Of a stretch of DNA of 64,000 bases, positions 25,890-35,823 are shown piece by piece. The notes below the pieces were generated by a model that was not told where the DNA came from, made no database searches, and saw only the letters and a list, made by a program, of their open reading frames with translations. The stretch is from Flammeovirga sp. SJP92 (GTDB lineage Bacteria > Bacteroidota > Bacteroidia > Cytophagales > Flammeovirgaceae), in the NCBI RefSeq assembly GCF_001583495.1, contig NZ_LQAQ01000111.1, positions 124,001 to 188,000 on the forward strand. Reading direction: 5' to 3'. Position 1 is the first letter of the stretch. Every line of letters begins with the position of its first letter. Made by a program: the position numbers and the translations under genes.

Positions 25890-26990
25890 ATGGGATTAAA
25901 ATGTGGTATTGTTGGTTTACCAAACGTAGGAAAATCAACGTTATTTAATGCTTTAACAAGCGCTGAAAATGCTGAATCAGCAAACTTTCCTTTCTGTACA
26001 ATCGACCCTAACGTAGGTGTTGTAGTGGTTCCGGACCCAAGAATTAAAGTTCTTGAGGAATTGGTAAACCCTCAAAAAACATTACCTACTGTAATTGAGT
26101 TTGTTGATATTGCAGGTTTGGTAAAGGGAGCTAGTAAGGGTGAAGGTTTAGGAAACAAGTTCTTAGCCAATATCCGTGAAGTAGATGCTATTATCCACGT
26201 AGTAAGATGCTTCGATGATCCAAATATTGTTCACGTTGCTGGTAAAGTAGACCCAGAGGAAGATAAAGCTGTAATCGACATGGAGCTTCAGTTGAAAGAC
26301 TTGGAGTCTGTTGAGAAAAAATTACAGAAGAACACTAAAATGGCAAAGACAGGTAATGCTGAAGCAAAGAAAATTGTTGCTGCATTAGAGAAGTTCCAAG
26401 CACATTTAGAAAGTGGTGAAAACGCTCGTTCAATCGATGCGTCTGAAGAAGAATGGGAAGTAGTTTCAGATTTGATGCTTTTAACTGCAAAACCAGTAAT
26501 CTACTTAGCGAACGTTGACGAGGAAGGTATTCATGAGGATAACGAACTTGTGAACAACATGAGAGCAATTGCTGATAAAGAAAACGCTCAATTGATCAAA
26601 GTTTGTGCGGCGATTGAGGAGCAAATTGCTGGTTTAGATGATGAAGACGAAAAAGCAATGTTCTTAGAGGAGTATGGTTTAACTGAATCTGGTTTAGATC
26701 GTTTAATCAGAGCTTCTTATGCATTGTTAGACTTGATTACATACTTTACAGCAGGTGAAAAAGAGGTAAGAGCTTGGACTATCCGTAAAGGATGGAAGGC
26801 ACCTCAAGCGGCAGGTGTAATCCATACTGACTTTGAGAAAGGTTTTATCCGTGCAGAGGTAATTCACTATGCTGATTATGTTGAGCATAAATCAGAGTTA
26901 GCTTGTAAAGAAGCAGGTAAACTGCAAGTAGAAGGTAAAGAATATACTGTTGAAGATGGTGATGTAATGCACTTCAGATTCAACGTATAA
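25890..26990 (+). CDS. ychF: Redox-regulated ATPase/GTPase YchF (Ola1 family)
   Basis: Walker A is GLPNVGKST at the N-terminus. [22 protein letters not shown] is the YchF G2/G3 region, and later motifs include YLANVDEE in the nucleotide-specificity position. YchF binds ATP in preference to GTP and associates with ribosomes. The C-terminal TGS-like domain ends with [13 protein letters not shown], the canonical end. Full length (366). A housekeeping gene with its own promoter and terminator. Confidence 0.97.
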   Translation: MGLKCGIVGLPNVGKSTLFNALTSAENAESANFPFCTIDPNVGVVVVPDPRIKVLEELVNPQKTLPTVIEFVDIAGLVKGASKGEGLGNKFLANIREVDAIIHVVRCFDDPNIVHVAGKVDPEEDKAVIDMELQLKDLESVEKKLQKNTKMAKTGNAEAKKIVAALEKFQAHLESGENARSIDASEEEWEVVSDLMLLTAKPVIYLANVDEEGIHEDNELVNNMRAIADKENAQLIKVCAAIEEQIAGLDDEDEKAMFLEEYGLTESGLDRLIRASYALLDLITYFTAGEKEVRAWTIRKGWKAPQAAGVIHTDFEKGFIRAEVIHYADYVEHKSELACKEAGKLQVEGKEYTVEDGDVMHFRFNV

Positions 26991-27009
26991 TCAATATAAT
27001 ACGATCAAG

Positions 27010-27048
27010 ACCCACTATTGGAAAGTTTTTCTGATAGTGGGTTTTGTT
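27010..27048 (+). terminator. Intrinsic terminator of ychF
   Basis: CCCACTAT (27011-27018) pairs with ATAGTGGG (27034-27041), followed by TTTTGTTTTG. Confidence 0.8.
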
Positions 27049-27184
27049 TTGTCTGAGTACTCGATTGTTAATTTTGAGTACAGCACTGAAAGACGTCTCC
27101 AATGAGGTACTATTTTATTTTGAAAATAGTCATCGCAAAGTAATAATTAGAAGTATTTAAAGTAATTTCGAACGAGTACTTACA

Positions 27185-27949
27185 GTGAAAAAACTTATAA
27201 TTCTCTTTTGTACTGTTGTTGCACTGCTAGTATGTGTGTTTTTTAATATAACTTTTAGGAAAAGAGTAGGCTACAGTGTGCATGGGATTGATATTTCCCA
27301 TTATCAAAAAGATGTAGACTTCAAAGAAGTGGTGAAGGATGGCTTTTCTTTTGTGTTTATGAAAGCTACAGAAGGAAATCACCTGAAGGATAATCATTTT
27401 GAAAAAAACTGGAAGGCGGCACATCAGGAAGAGATTATCAAGTCTGCGTATCATTTTTTCAGACCCAAGGTTGATCCTTATGCACAGGCAGATTGGTTTG
27501 TTAAACATGTAAAGCTGGAGCAAGGAGATTTACCCCCAGTTTTGGATGTTGAAACTTTTGACGGAGTAGCAATCGAAAAGATTAGGGAAAATGTAAGTAT
27601 TTGGTTGAATCTTGTGGAGAAGAAATATGGAATAAAACCCATTATTTACACCAATTATTCTTTTTACCATGACGTTTTTTATAAAAGGGAAGCATTTGAG
27701 AAATACCCAATCTGGATAGCGGCCTATGGTAAAGTATTCAAGCCTGCTCTGAAAGATGACAAAAAAAAATGGAGTATGTGGCAATATACTGATAGTGGTA
27801 ATTCAAGAGGAATTGAAGGAGATGTTGACCTTAATGTGTTTCATGGGACAATTGAAGATCTAAAAAGAATGTGTATTCCAGGGAAGTATGAGGTCGATGA
27901 TTTGAAGATTCATATCCCTAAGTCATTGCCGAAAGTAGGTTTAAAGTAA
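27185..27949 (+). CDS. GH25 family lysozyme (muramidase), membrane-anchored
   Basis: A short N-terminal hydrophobic helix (about 4-22) acts as a signal or anchor. The rest is a GH25 (Lyc/1,4-beta-N-acetylmuramidase) domain. GIDISHYQ gives Asp36, ATEG (61-64) is the substrate loop, and PVLDVETF gives Asp121 and Glu123, the catalytic acid pair. IWIAAYG and KKWSMWQYTDSG close the barrel. It cleaves the peptidoglycan backbone outside the cytoplasm. The start codon is GTG at 27185. Confidence 0.92.
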   Translation: MKKLIILFCTVVALLVCVFFNITFRKRVGYSVHGIDISHYQKDVDFKEVVKDGFSFVFMKATEGNHLKDNHFEKNWKAAHQEEIIKSAYHFFRPKVDPYAQADWFVKHVKLEQGDLPPVLDVETFDGVAIEKIRENVSIWLNLVEKKYGIKPIIYTNYSFYHDVFYKREAFEKYPIWIAAYGKVFKPALKDDKKKWSMWQYTDSGNSRGIEGDVDLNVFHGTIEDLKRMCIPGKYEVDDLKIHIPKSLPKVGLK

Positions 27950-28028
27950 AAAAAATATAATTTATTCGATTTACATCTATTTACTTTGTAATTTTGGCAC
28001 CTAAGCGAAAAAGATAGAATTTATTTAT

Positions 28029-29234
28029 ATGGATAGTGTTCAAACGAAAAAGAGTAAACCCACAGTACTCTACGTAGATGATGAACAACAAAATTTAGTT
28101 TCTTTTAGAGCTGGATTCAGAAAGGTATATAAAGTGTTGATTGCAAACAGCGGGGACGAAGCCTTAGAAATCCTAAAAGAAGAACATCAAAATATAAGTG
28201 TAGTCATTTCAGATCAGCGTATGCCAAAAATGACAGGCGTAGAACTATTTGAAAGAGTCAGAGAGTTGTATCCTGATATTATGCGTATTGTTTTGACGGG
28301 CTATAGTGATGTTCAAGATATTATTAATGCCATCAGTAAAGGTGAGGTGTATAGATATATCACTAAACCTTGGAATAGAGATGAATTAATGGTGACTATT
28401 GATAATGCAATAGAAGCCTATAATTTAAAAGTGGAGAACAGAAGGTTATTTTACTCACTTCAAGAAGCTAACGAGAAGTTGGAAGAAAAAGTGAAAAGTC
28501 GAACCAAAGCTTTACAAGTTCAAAATGAAGAGTTGATTGAATTGGATGGTGAAAAAAATCATCTGATTGGGATCGTCGCTCATGATTTAAAAAGTCCATT
28601 AAGTCAGATTGATGGATTGATTGAATTGATGAAGTTTGATATGGAAACTTTCAGTTCTGAACAGAAAGAATATATCTCCATGATTCAAGATTCTATCAAA
28701 AAGCAAGAAGAGCTGATTACACAAATTTTAGATCTTAATGCTTTAGAATCTCAAACATCAAACTTAGCAATTCAACCTCTGAATCTTTCAAAATTAGTCA
28801 AAGAAGGTGTGGAACGTTTTGAGCTAACAGCTCAAAAGAAAAACATTACTATGGAGGTTGAGGCAGGTGAGGATTTATACGCTAATGTTGATGAAACTTA
28901 TTTCGGACAAATATTACAGAATTTGATTTCCAATGCTGTGAAATTTAGTCCAAAAGACAAAAAGATAAAAGTATTCATCCTTGAAGTAGAGGAGAAGTTG
29001 GAAATTCATATTAAAGATGAAGGTCCTGGTTTGAATGAAAACGATAAGAAAAAACTTTTTGGAAGATTCCAGAAATTGTCAGCTAGACCAACTGGGGGTG
29101 AGCATAGTACAGGGCTTGGTTTATCTATTGTTAAGAAAATGGTAGAAGACATGAATGGTACTGTTGCTTGCGAGTCTACTTATGGTGAAGGTGCAGATTT
29201 TATTGTTGCATTCAAAAAAGTCAGTGAAAATTAA
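28029..29234 (+). CDS. Response regulator-histidine kinase hybrid (REC-HisKA-HATPase)
   Basis: The N-terminus is a receiver domain with phospho-acceptor Asp62 (VVISDQRMPKMTG) and a KPW at the Lys switch. A coiled coil (LEEKVKSRTKALQVQNEEL) leads to a HisKA domain with His185 (GIVAHDLKSPLSQ). A HATPase domain follows with an N box (QNLISNAVKFS), DEGPGL and TGLGLSIVKK. There are no transmembrane segments, so it acts in the cytosol. It would take phosphate from or pass it to a partner kinase or regulator encoded elsewhere. It stands alone and is closed by a strong terminator. Confidence 0.93.
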   Translation: MDSVQTKKSKPTVLYVDDEQQNLVSFRAGFRKVYKVLIANSGDEALEILKEEHQNISVVISDQRMPKMTGVELFERVRELYPDIMRIVLTGYSDVQDIINAISKGEVYRYITKPWNRDELMVTIDNAIEAYNLKVENRRLFYSLQEANEKLEEKVKSRTKALQVQNEELIELDGEKNHLIGIVAHDLKSPLSQIDGLIELMKFDMETFSSEQKEYISMIQDSIKKQEELITQILDLNALESQTSNLAIQPLNLSKLVKEGVERFELTAQKKNITMEVEAGEDLYANVDETYFGQILQNLISNAVKFSPKDKKIKVFILEVEEKLEIHIKDEGPGLNENDKKKLFGRFQKLSARPTGGEHSTGLGLSIVKKMVEDMNGTVACESTYGEGADFIVAFKKVSEN

Positions 29235-29272
29235 AACTTTCATCCTACATATAGGTTAAATGAACGACAGAA

Positions 29273-29317
29273 GAATCTTTACTAAACTATTCGATTTAGT
29301 AAAGATTCATTTTTTTA
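29273..29317 (+). terminator. Intrinsic terminator, 14-bp perfect stem
   Basis: GAATCTTTACTAAA (29273-29286) pairs with 29295-29308 around an 8-base loop, followed by a T run (29310-29317). Confidence 0.9.
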
Positions 29318-29363
29318 TAGACATTAACCCAACTATAATAGGAGGGGATTTACATAACTACAA

Positions 29364-30413
29364 ATGAAAAAAGGGGTATTACTAGTTAATTTGGGAACAC
29401 CTGACAGCAATAGTACAGGTGACGTAAGAAAGTATTTAAGAGAATTTCTAATGGATGAAAGGGTAATCGATATTCCTTTCTATAAAAGATGGCCATTAGT
29501 CAACTTAATTATTGCACCTTTTAGAGCTCCAAAATCAGCTGTTGAATACAAAAAAGTTTGGACAGAAAATGGCTCTCCTTTATTATACTATGGTATTGAA
29601 TGCAAGAAACTCCTTCAAGAAAAATTAGGAGAAGGCTATCATGTAGCTTTAGGTATGAGATATCAGAACCCTTCTATAGAAAGTGCACTCAATGAACTTA
29701 GAAATAATGATATTTCAGAAATTGTTGTAGTTCCTTTATTCCCTCAATATGCTTCAGCTACCACAGGTTCTGTTGCTCAAAAAGTGATGGAATTAACGCA
29801 GAAATGGCAGGTGATTCCAGATGTAAGTTATGTACAACATTATCACCGTCATCCGTTGTATATCAAGACTTTTGCTGATATTGGTAACAAGTACCTGCGT
29901 TCTCATGATTATGACCACGTGATTTTTAGTTTTCATGGTCTTCCAGAACGTCAAATTATCAAAGCAGATATTAAAACGTGCTGTAAATTAAGAGGTGAAG
30001 GTGGGAAATGTAATCGTAAAGGATATACAAAAAATACATTCTGTTACCGTTCAGCTTGTTTTGAAACAGCAGATTTGATTGCCAAAGAATTAGGACTTCC
30101 TGACAATAAATACAGTGTTTGTTTCCAATCTAGATTAGGTAAGGATCCTTGGATTCAGCCTTACACTGAAGACACAATCATAGATCTTACTAAAAAAGGA
30201 AAGAAAAGTGTCCTAGCATTCTCACCGGCCTTTGTAGCAGATTGTTTGGAGACAACTGTGGAAGTAGGAGAAGAATATAAAGAAATTTTTGAGGAAAATG
30301 GGGGAGAACATTGGCAGTTAGTAGAAAGCCTGAATGATCACCCAATGTGGATAAAGTGTCTTGAAGATTTAGTCAAAGGCAATGAAGCACACGTTCCGGA
30401 ATTGTTTGATTAG
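29364..30413 (+). CDS. hemH: Ferrochelatase
   Basis: The start GVLLVNLGTPDS and KYLREFLMDERVID are ferrochelatase signatures. The catalytic His191 is in FSFHGLPERQ. A Cys-rich stretch follows (Cys206, 207, 216, 227 and 232), as in Bacteroidota ferrochelatases where Cys residues near CYRxxCF may hold an Fe-S cluster or disulfide. The late ETTVEVGEEYKEIFEENGG is also typical. It inserts Fe2+ into porphyrin to make heme. No other hem gene is adjacent. Confidence 0.95.
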   Translation: MKKGVLLVNLGTPDSNSTGDVRKYLREFLMDERVIDIPFYKRWPLVNLIIAPFRAPKSAVEYKKVWTENGSPLLYYGIECKKLLQEKLGEGYHVALGMRYQNPSIESALNELRNNDISEIVVVPLFPQYASATTGSVAQKVMELTQKWQVIPDVSYVQHYHRHPLYIKTFADIGNKYLRSHDYDHVIFSFHGLPERQIIKADIKTCCKLRGEGGKCNRKGYTKNTFCYRSACFETADLIAKELGLPDNKYSVCFQSRLGKDPWIQPYTEDTIIDLTKKGKKSVLAFSPAFVADCLETTVEVGEEYKEIFEENGGEHWQLVESLNDHPMWIKCLEDLVKGNEAHVPELFD

Positions 30414-30419
30414 GAATTA

Positions 30420-30635
30420 TTAACCCTTCCAATCCACTTTTACAGACATATCTTTATGCTGTGATTTAAGTTCTAAAATGTGTTTTTTGACATTTTCTAA
30501 TTGTTCTTCTGAAGTAAGTTCTTCTTCTACTGAATTGATTTCTTGTATCTTATCAATGAAAGATAAATCTTTCAACAGTTCTTTTATGATAGATGCATTT
30601 TTATCATCTTTTACTGATACAATTAACTGTGTCAT
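30420..30635 (-). CDS. Small uncharacterised protein, DUF2683- or antitoxin-like
   Basis: Seventy-one residues with a beta strand first (TQLIVSVKDD) and then helices (NASIIKELLKDLSFIDKIQEI, EQLENVKKHILELK). The pattern of an initial strand followed by a helix over ELLKDL resembles small DUF2683-type proteins, some of which accompany toxins. No toxin gene is next to it. It converges on hemH with a 6-base gap and no terminator. Confidence 0.5.
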   Translation of the reverse strand: MTQLIVSVKDDKNASIIKELLKDLSFIDKIQEINSVEEELTSEEQLENVKKHILELKSQHKDMSVKVDWKG

Positions 30636-30762
30636 AATAATGAGGGATTTGTGAATTTTTTTTGTTAATCTTGAAATTATACGTTGTTTTCTAAACTCTG
30701 TTTAATGAAGACAATTATATTTAGTGAATTGACAGTTAAATTTCTTTAAGAAGATCTAATAA

Positions 30763-32568
30763 ATGCCTGATAAACAGAAAATAAGGTTGTTGAAATTCAT
30801 TTTGACAGTCTATAAAGTTGTTGTTGAGCAAAGAAATGTATGGATCAATAACCTTCAGAACTGGTTAGAAAAGCATAACCCTAAAATTGAATTATTATTA
30901 GGGACAGCCGCATTATCAACATTAATTTATACGCAGGGTTTTGATCTGAATAAAAGGGAACTTGTAGAAGTAGTAAGGTATGACAGGTGGATTGCCACTA
31001 CTTATGCAGTTGTTATTATTGTGAAACTTTTCTTTTTGAAGGACAAGAAAATTTTCATCAAAGAGAATGTAATTAATCTCCTTTTTATCATTTCTATCCT
31101 TGGCATTTTGGTTGTTAGAGCATTTTTTATGGATAGCTACCAAGAGGATGGAGAGCATTGGGGGTGGTCAACATACATTGTTGTTGTGCAAGTGATCATG
31201 ATTGTGGCAAGTCTAGATTCTTTAGCAAACAACAGGTCTACTTGGCTTTTTTTTACAGCAAACAGTACTTCTATGATTGTAGGTTCCCTTCTGTTTATTA
31301 TTGCAATGGGAACAGGGTTGTTGATGTTGCCTGAAGCTACTATTAAGCCTATTGGTTGGGTAGATGCTTTGTTTACCTCAACATCGGCCGTGTGTGTGAC
31401 GGGTTTAGCGCCTTTTAACATCAGTGAAGTTTTTACTTTCAAAGGGCAGTTCATCTTGATGTTTCTATTTCAGATTGGTGGATTGGGAATTGTAACCCTG
31501 ACTACTTTTATAGCCTTGACCATTCAACAAGGCGTAAAAACAAGAGAAGAATTTGTGATTCAAGATATGGTGGAATCAGATAGTATCAGTTCATCGGCTG
31601 ATATTTTGAAGAAGATTTTTTACATCACTTTTACCATTGAATTGATTGGAGCAACAGCACTTTATATTGCTTGGAGCGATCTAGAGCTTTCTACGCCTGA
31701 TAGAATATTCGTGTCAATTTTTCATTCCATTTCAGCATTCTGTAATGCAGGTTTTTCTAATTTTCCCAATGGTTTACAAGGTGCTGAATTTTCAACAGAT
31801 TGGTTTTCGGGCACCATTATAATGTTGCTCATTGTTGTTGGAGGAATAGGTTTTAAGACTTATGGACAAGTATTTAAAAGAAAGGAGAAGTTCAAGAGAA
31901 ACTTTTGTCTGCAATCCAGAATCTCTATTAATGTTACGGTCTTTTTGATTTTCTTTGGGGCTTTAGGATTATATATTACGGATTTTGATTTATGGAATAG
32001 TCAGTCTGCTTCAGATTCGGTTTTTCAGATTTTTTTTACAAGTATTACTTGTCGTACCGCGGGGTTTTCAGTGGTTGAAATTGGAGAGCTATCTGTGGGG
32101 AGTATTATGATGATGATCATGCTGATGTATATCGGCGGAGCTCCTAACTCTACGGCAGGAGGAATTAAAGTGACAACAGCTTATATTCTTTTGAAATACT
32201 TGAAAGCTCAAATAACAGGTCATAATCATGTACATATAGGTTGGAACACCATAGAAGAGTCCTCCATTCGTAGAGCAGTTATAGTATTTATGATGTCTAT
32301 TTTATTGTCATTTTTTGGTCTGTTTTTACTCGTAATTATAGAGCCGTTATTGGAAACGGAAGATCTCTTCTTTGAATTCTTTTCAGCAATGGGAACTGCA
32401 GGTCTTTCAAGAGGAATTACAGCAGACTTATCAATAATGGGGAAACTCTTGATCGCATTGATTATGTTCTCTGGTAAAATTGGCTTATTTACATTGGTCT
32501 CATTATTAGGAGAAAATCATGATAACTTCAAGTACCGTTATCCAGAAACATCAATTTTAGTTGGTTAA
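30763..32568 (+). CDS. TrkH/KtrB-type potassium uptake membrane subunit
   Basis: After a cytosolic N-terminal region with two extra membrane helices, the protein shows the four-fold TrkH pore pattern. The P-loop Gly residues lie in AVCVTGLA, AFCNAGFS, TCRTAGFS and MGTAGLS, as in SKT (superfamily of K+ transporters) proteins. The intramembrane loop includes GGAPNSTAGGIK. At 601 residues it is longer than KtrB, more like TrkH with an N-terminal extension. It imports K+ and is gated by the RCK protein encoded 2 bases downstream. Confidence 0.93.
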   Translation: MPDKQKIRLLKFILTVYKVVVEQRNVWINNLQNWLEKHNPKIELLLGTAALSTLIYTQGFDLNKRELVEVVRYDRWIATTYAVVIIVKLFFLKDKKIFIKENVINLLFIISILGILVVRAFFMDSYQEDGEHWGWSTYIVVVQVIMIVASLDSLANNRSTWLFFTANSTSMIVGSLLFIIAMGTGLLMLPEATIKPIGWVDALFTSTSAVCVTGLAPFNISEVFTFKGQFILMFLFQIGGLGIVTLTTFIALTIQQGVKTREEFVIQDMVESDSISSSADILKKIFYITFTIELIGATALYIAWSDLELSTPDRIFVSIFHSISAFCNAGFSNFPNGLQGAEFSTDWFSGTIIMLLIVVGGIGFKTYGQVFKRKEKFKRNFCLQSRISINVTVFLIFFGALGLYITDFDLWNSQSASDSVFQIFFTSITCRTAGFSVVEIGELSVGSIMMMIMLMYIGGAPNSTAGGIKVTTAYILLKYLKAQITGHNHVHIGWNTIEESSIRRAVIVFMMSILLSFFGLFLLVIIEPLLETEDLFFEFFSAMGTAGLSRGITADLSIMGKLLIALIMFSGKIGLFTLVSLLGENHDNFKYRYPETSILVG

Positions 32569-32570
32569 CA

Positions 32571-33305
32571 ATGAAAAAAGTAGAAAAACGATTTGTATTA
32601 ATAGGAATGGGAGCCTTCGGTATTGAAGTTGCCCTGACGTTGAGAGATAGTGAGGAAGATTTATTAATTATTCTTCATAATGATTTTGAATCAGTAAGAG
32701 AGTCAAAAGACAGTTTCATTACGCTTAAGAGATTAAGGGAAATGGGGTTTGAATATTTATATGAAACGGATACAACAAACCCATTAGCACTTAAGAAACA
32801 TATTAAACCAACAGATACAGTAATTCTTTCTCACGGAAAGAATTTTGAAACAAAACTTTTAGCCATTGAAGCACTTAAAGAAATTGGTGTGCATGAAATT
32901 TTTGCCCGAGCAACTCGTGATATGCATGCAAAAGTATTGGGTAAAATGGGAATTTCAAGAGTAATCTTTCCAGAGAAGCAAGAAGGGAAAAGGTTTGCTT
33001 TGGAATTAATGAATAACCAAGTGAAGGCTATGGACGAAGTGGCTCCTGGAGTTTATATTGTTGAGTTGGATGTACCTAAGGTATTTTTAGGGAAAAGTAT
33101 TCGAACTTTGAAATTTAGAGATAACTATCATGTATCTGTAATTTGCCTTAAAGAAAACTCTCACTCTGTTCATAAGAAAGAAGAGCAGGATGAAAAAGTT
33201 TTTATTCAGGATTTTAGAGATATTACACTACATGAAAATCATACATTAGTACTTGCTGGTGCAAAAGAAAGGTTGAAGCAAGTGACTGATCTGGTAGATA
33301 ATTAA
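32571..33305 (+). CDS. TrkA/KtrA-type potassium uptake regulator (RCK domain)
   Basis: A RCK_N Rossmann domain (FVLIGMGAFGIEVALTL) is followed by a RCK_C domain from about residue 150 (VFLGKSIRTLKFRDNYHVSVIC, HTLVLAGAKERLKQV). At the end of the second strand, where most NAD(H)-binding RCK proteins have an acidic residue, the sequence reads LIILHND. Nucleotide preference may thus differ. It forms a ring under the membrane subunit. Only one RCK repeat is present, so it is KtrA-like rather than the doubled TrkA. Confidence 0.9.
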   Translation: MKKVEKRFVLIGMGAFGIEVALTLRDSEEDLLIILHNDFESVRESKDSFITLKRLREMGFEYLYETDTTNPLALKKHIKPTDTVILSHGKNFETKLLAIEALKEIGVHEIFARATRDMHAKVLGKMGISRVIFPEKQEGKRFALELMNNQVKAMDEVAPGVYIVELDVPKVFLGKSIRTLKFRDNYHVSVICLKENSHSVHKKEEQDEKVFIQDFRDITLHENHTLVLAGAKERLKQVTDLVDN

Positions 33306-33311
33306 AGCCCA

Positions 33312-34580
33312 TTAGGCTAAAATCAGGGGGCGAGTTACGGTTTTCAATTCTTCGTAGAACTTTGAGAACTGTACATCTCTGTCATAATAACTTACAGCCG
33401 CTTTTCGCGATCTAGATGCAAGTTGTTGGTATTCTTCATGAGTTAAGTTTTGTAAAGACTTTATATTTCTTATGAGTTGCTCCAAATCATTAGGTCTTGA
33501 AGTAAGACCGCATTCATGTTTTAAAACCAATTCTTCACCTTCCCCTTGGCCGTGGAATAATACAGGCATACCAAGACTTAAACTTTCATAAAGCTTAGCA
33601 GGTAACGTTCCCTTCACATATCTCTTTTGAGAAATAAGGGCAACATCATATTTCTTTACTACTTCAGGAACCTTCTTATAGTTTACCTTAGGATGTAAAA
33701 CTACATTCTTTAGATTGTTGTTAAGGATATAATTTCTAATCTTATCCTCTTCAATACCTCCTCCATAAATATGCATTTCGCAATCCAGTTCATCAAAAGG
33801 AACAGTTTTAATGAGGTCTAAAATACCGTGTGCCACGCCCAAAACACCTGTATACACTATTTTAAGTTGATGATGTTTGGTAAGGTTTTTCCTCGGATAA
33901 AAAGTATTGATATCGGCACCAATTCGATATAAAAATACATCTTTGTATCCGATGTCTTCAATATAATCTTTCGTTTCGTCTGATTGAGTAATAATAAAGT
34001 CAGCTTTGTTATAATAAAACTTTTCTAGCTTGTGAAGTATCTTATAAGCGAATGATCCTTTTCTGATACTTCCCAGGTCTACCATTGCTTGTGGCCAAAG
34101 ATCCGACACATTAAGGACTAGTTTAACATCTTGAATTCTTTTGAGAAGAATTCCTAGTAAAGGCAATGTGATAGGGGGAGTCTGTACAATTACAACATCA
34201 ATCTTTCTACTTTTGAGTAAGTTGATAGAGAATAGCATGCTAATCAGCATTGTTGTCATACTCAGAAGACGTAAGAATGCATTGTTTTTTTGTGAAGGAA
34301 TTAACCAATGTCTAAAAACGTCAACATTGTTAATTTTAGTTTGATTTCTAAAGGTGAAGAAATCTTTTAATTGAAGTTTTCCGGTAGGGTAGTAAGGATG
34401 TGATGTGAGAACAGTTACGTTGTGTCCAATAGCACGAAAACTCTCAGCCATATGAGCATACTGATGAGGCGCTGCTCCAAAATCTGGCGGATAGCAATGA
34501 GTAATAATACAAATGTTTAGGTCTGTATTATTACTGATGTATTCATTGATATTTTTAAACTTATTGGACTTTAATATCAT
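33312..34580 (-). CDS. Glycosyltransferase family 4 protein
   Basis: This is a GT-B fold transferase. The N-terminal domain opens ICIITHCYPPDFGAAPHQYAHMAESF and contains VIVQTPPIT and NVSDLWPQAMVDLGSI, marks of the WbuB-like GT4 group. The C-terminal domain has KIVYTGVLGVAHGI, then a nucleotide-sugar binding stretch GTLPAKLYESLSLGMPVLF ending in GEGEELV. It probably adds a sugar to a lipid-linked glycan in the cytosol. The nuoD gene lies 22 bases upstream on the same strand, so they may share a transcript. It converges on the potassium-uptake gene with only 6 bases between stops. Confidence 0.9.
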   Translation of the reverse strand: MILKSNKFKNINEYISNNTDLNICIITHCYPPDFGAAPHQYAHMAESFRAIGHNVTVLTSHPYYPTGKLQLKDFFTFRNQTKINNVDVFRHWLIPSQKNNAFLRLLSMTTMLISMLFSINLLKSRKIDVVIVQTPPITLPLLGILLKRIQDVKLVLNVSDLWPQAMVDLGSIRKGSFAYKILHKLEKFYYNKADFIITQSDETKDYIEDIGYKDVFLYRIGADINTFYPRKNLTKHHQLKIVYTGVLGVAHGILDLIKTVPFDELDCEMHIYGGGIEEDKIRNYILNNNLKNVVLHPKVNYKKVPEVVKKYDVALISQKRYVKGTLPAKLYESLSLGMPVLFHGQGEGEELVLKHECGLTSRPNDLEQLIRNIKSLQNLTHEEYQQLASRSRKAAVSYYDRDVQFSKFYEELKTVTRPLILA

Positions 34581-34602
34581 TCTTCTCTAGAAATAACCAG
34601 AA

Positions 34603-35823
34603 TTAACGGTCAACTTCACCCATTACTACATCAATTGAGCCAATTATTGCGATCAGGTCTGATAATAATACTCCTTTTGATATTTCAGGTAATACTGATA
34701 AATTACAAAAAGAACATGCTCTTACTTTTAAACGTTCAGGTATATCAGATTTGCCATTTGTTCTGAAGAAATATCCTAATTCACCTTTTGGATTTTCAGC
34801 TCTACTATAGAAATCCATCGCTTTTGGACGGATCTTTTTCGGAACTAAAGCTTGAGGATCAAAAGTACGATCTCTTTTATGGTCAGTGGTCAATTGAGCA
34901 ACACACTGTTTCATAATTTTTAACGACTCCCAACACTCAAGAACTCTTACGTAAGTTCTATCCCAGCAGTCGCCAACTGTTCCCATTTTACCTTCGCCGA
35001 CTGGAATGTCAAAATCCAGTTCAGGATAAACAGAATAGGCATCCACTTTTCTTAAATCATGTGCTAAACCTGATCCTCTTAAAACTGGACCTGATGTGCC
35101 ATAATTAATTGCAATATCCAAAGGCAGTACACCTACATTAGCTGTTCTCTCAATGAATATTTTATTATCAATAATAAGTTCTTTTAACTCTTGAAGTTTA
35201 GGTTCAAAATATTCGATAAACTCTGCACATCTTTCTTCAAAACCTACAGGTAAATCATAATAGAGGCCTCCAATCCAGATATAGTTATACAACATTCGGG
35301 CACCCGAAACCCATTCTAATAGACGAAGGATATGTTCTCTATCTCTCATCATCCATAAGAAAGGTGTGGTTGCACCAATATCCAAACCGTAAGTACCAAT
35401 AGCGATAAAATGAGACGCTAAACGGTTCAATTCGGCAACTAATACTCTAATATACTCAACTCGCTTGGGAATTTTCTCATCTATTCCCATCATTTTTTCA
35501 ACTCCCATGGCAAAAGCGTGCTCAGAATTAATGGCAGCCATGTAGTCCATACGGTCTACGTAAGGAATAATTTGTTGGAAATTGAGGTTTTCCGCATGTT
35601 TCTCAAAACAGCGGTGCAGGTAACCTAAGTGAGGAACCAAGTCAACAACATATTCTCCATCTGTTAATACTTCAAGACGTAATACACCGTGCGTAGAAGG
35701 GTGATGAGGACCTAGGTTGATCACCATTTCCTCCATTTTAAGTTTGGATGCATCAAAAAAATTCTTCGAAGAATTGATTAAATGATCTTCTTGAAACTGA
35801 TATTGAATTTGTCTTTTTTCCAT
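34603..35823 (-). CDS. nuoD: NADH-quinone oxidoreductase subunit D
   Basis: The core signatures are intact: GPHHPSTHGVLRL with the quinone-site His, GYLHRCFEKHAENLNF with the conserved Tyr, DRMDYMAAINSEHAFAM, and the C-terminal DVVMGEVDR. NuoD forms the quinone-binding end of the peripheral arm of complex I. An N-terminal extension of about 30 residues (QIQYQFQEDHLINSSK) precedes the core. NuoC, NuoB and the other subunits are not nearby, unlike the usual operon, and the downstream gene is a glycosyltransferase. Confidence 0.95.
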   Translation of the reverse strand: MEKRQIQYQFQEDHLINSSKNFFDASKLKMEEMVINLGPHHPSTHGVLRLEVLTDGEYVVDLVPHLGYLHRCFEKHAENLNFQQIIPYVDRMDYMAAINSEHAFAMGVEKMMGIDEKIPKRVEYIRVLVAELNRLASHFIAIGTYGLDIGATTPFLWMMRDREHILRLLEWVSGARMLYNYIWIGGLYYDLPVGFEERCAEFIEYFEPKLQELKELIIDNKIFIERTANVGVLPLDIAINYGTSGPVLRGSGLAHDLRKVDAYSVYPELDFDIPVGEGKMGTVGDCWDRTYVRVLECWESLKIMKQCVAQLTTDHKRDRTFDPQALVPKKIRPKAMDFYSRAENPKGELGYFFRTNGKSDIPERLKVRACSFCNLSVLPEISKGVLLSDLIAIIGSIDVVMGEVDR

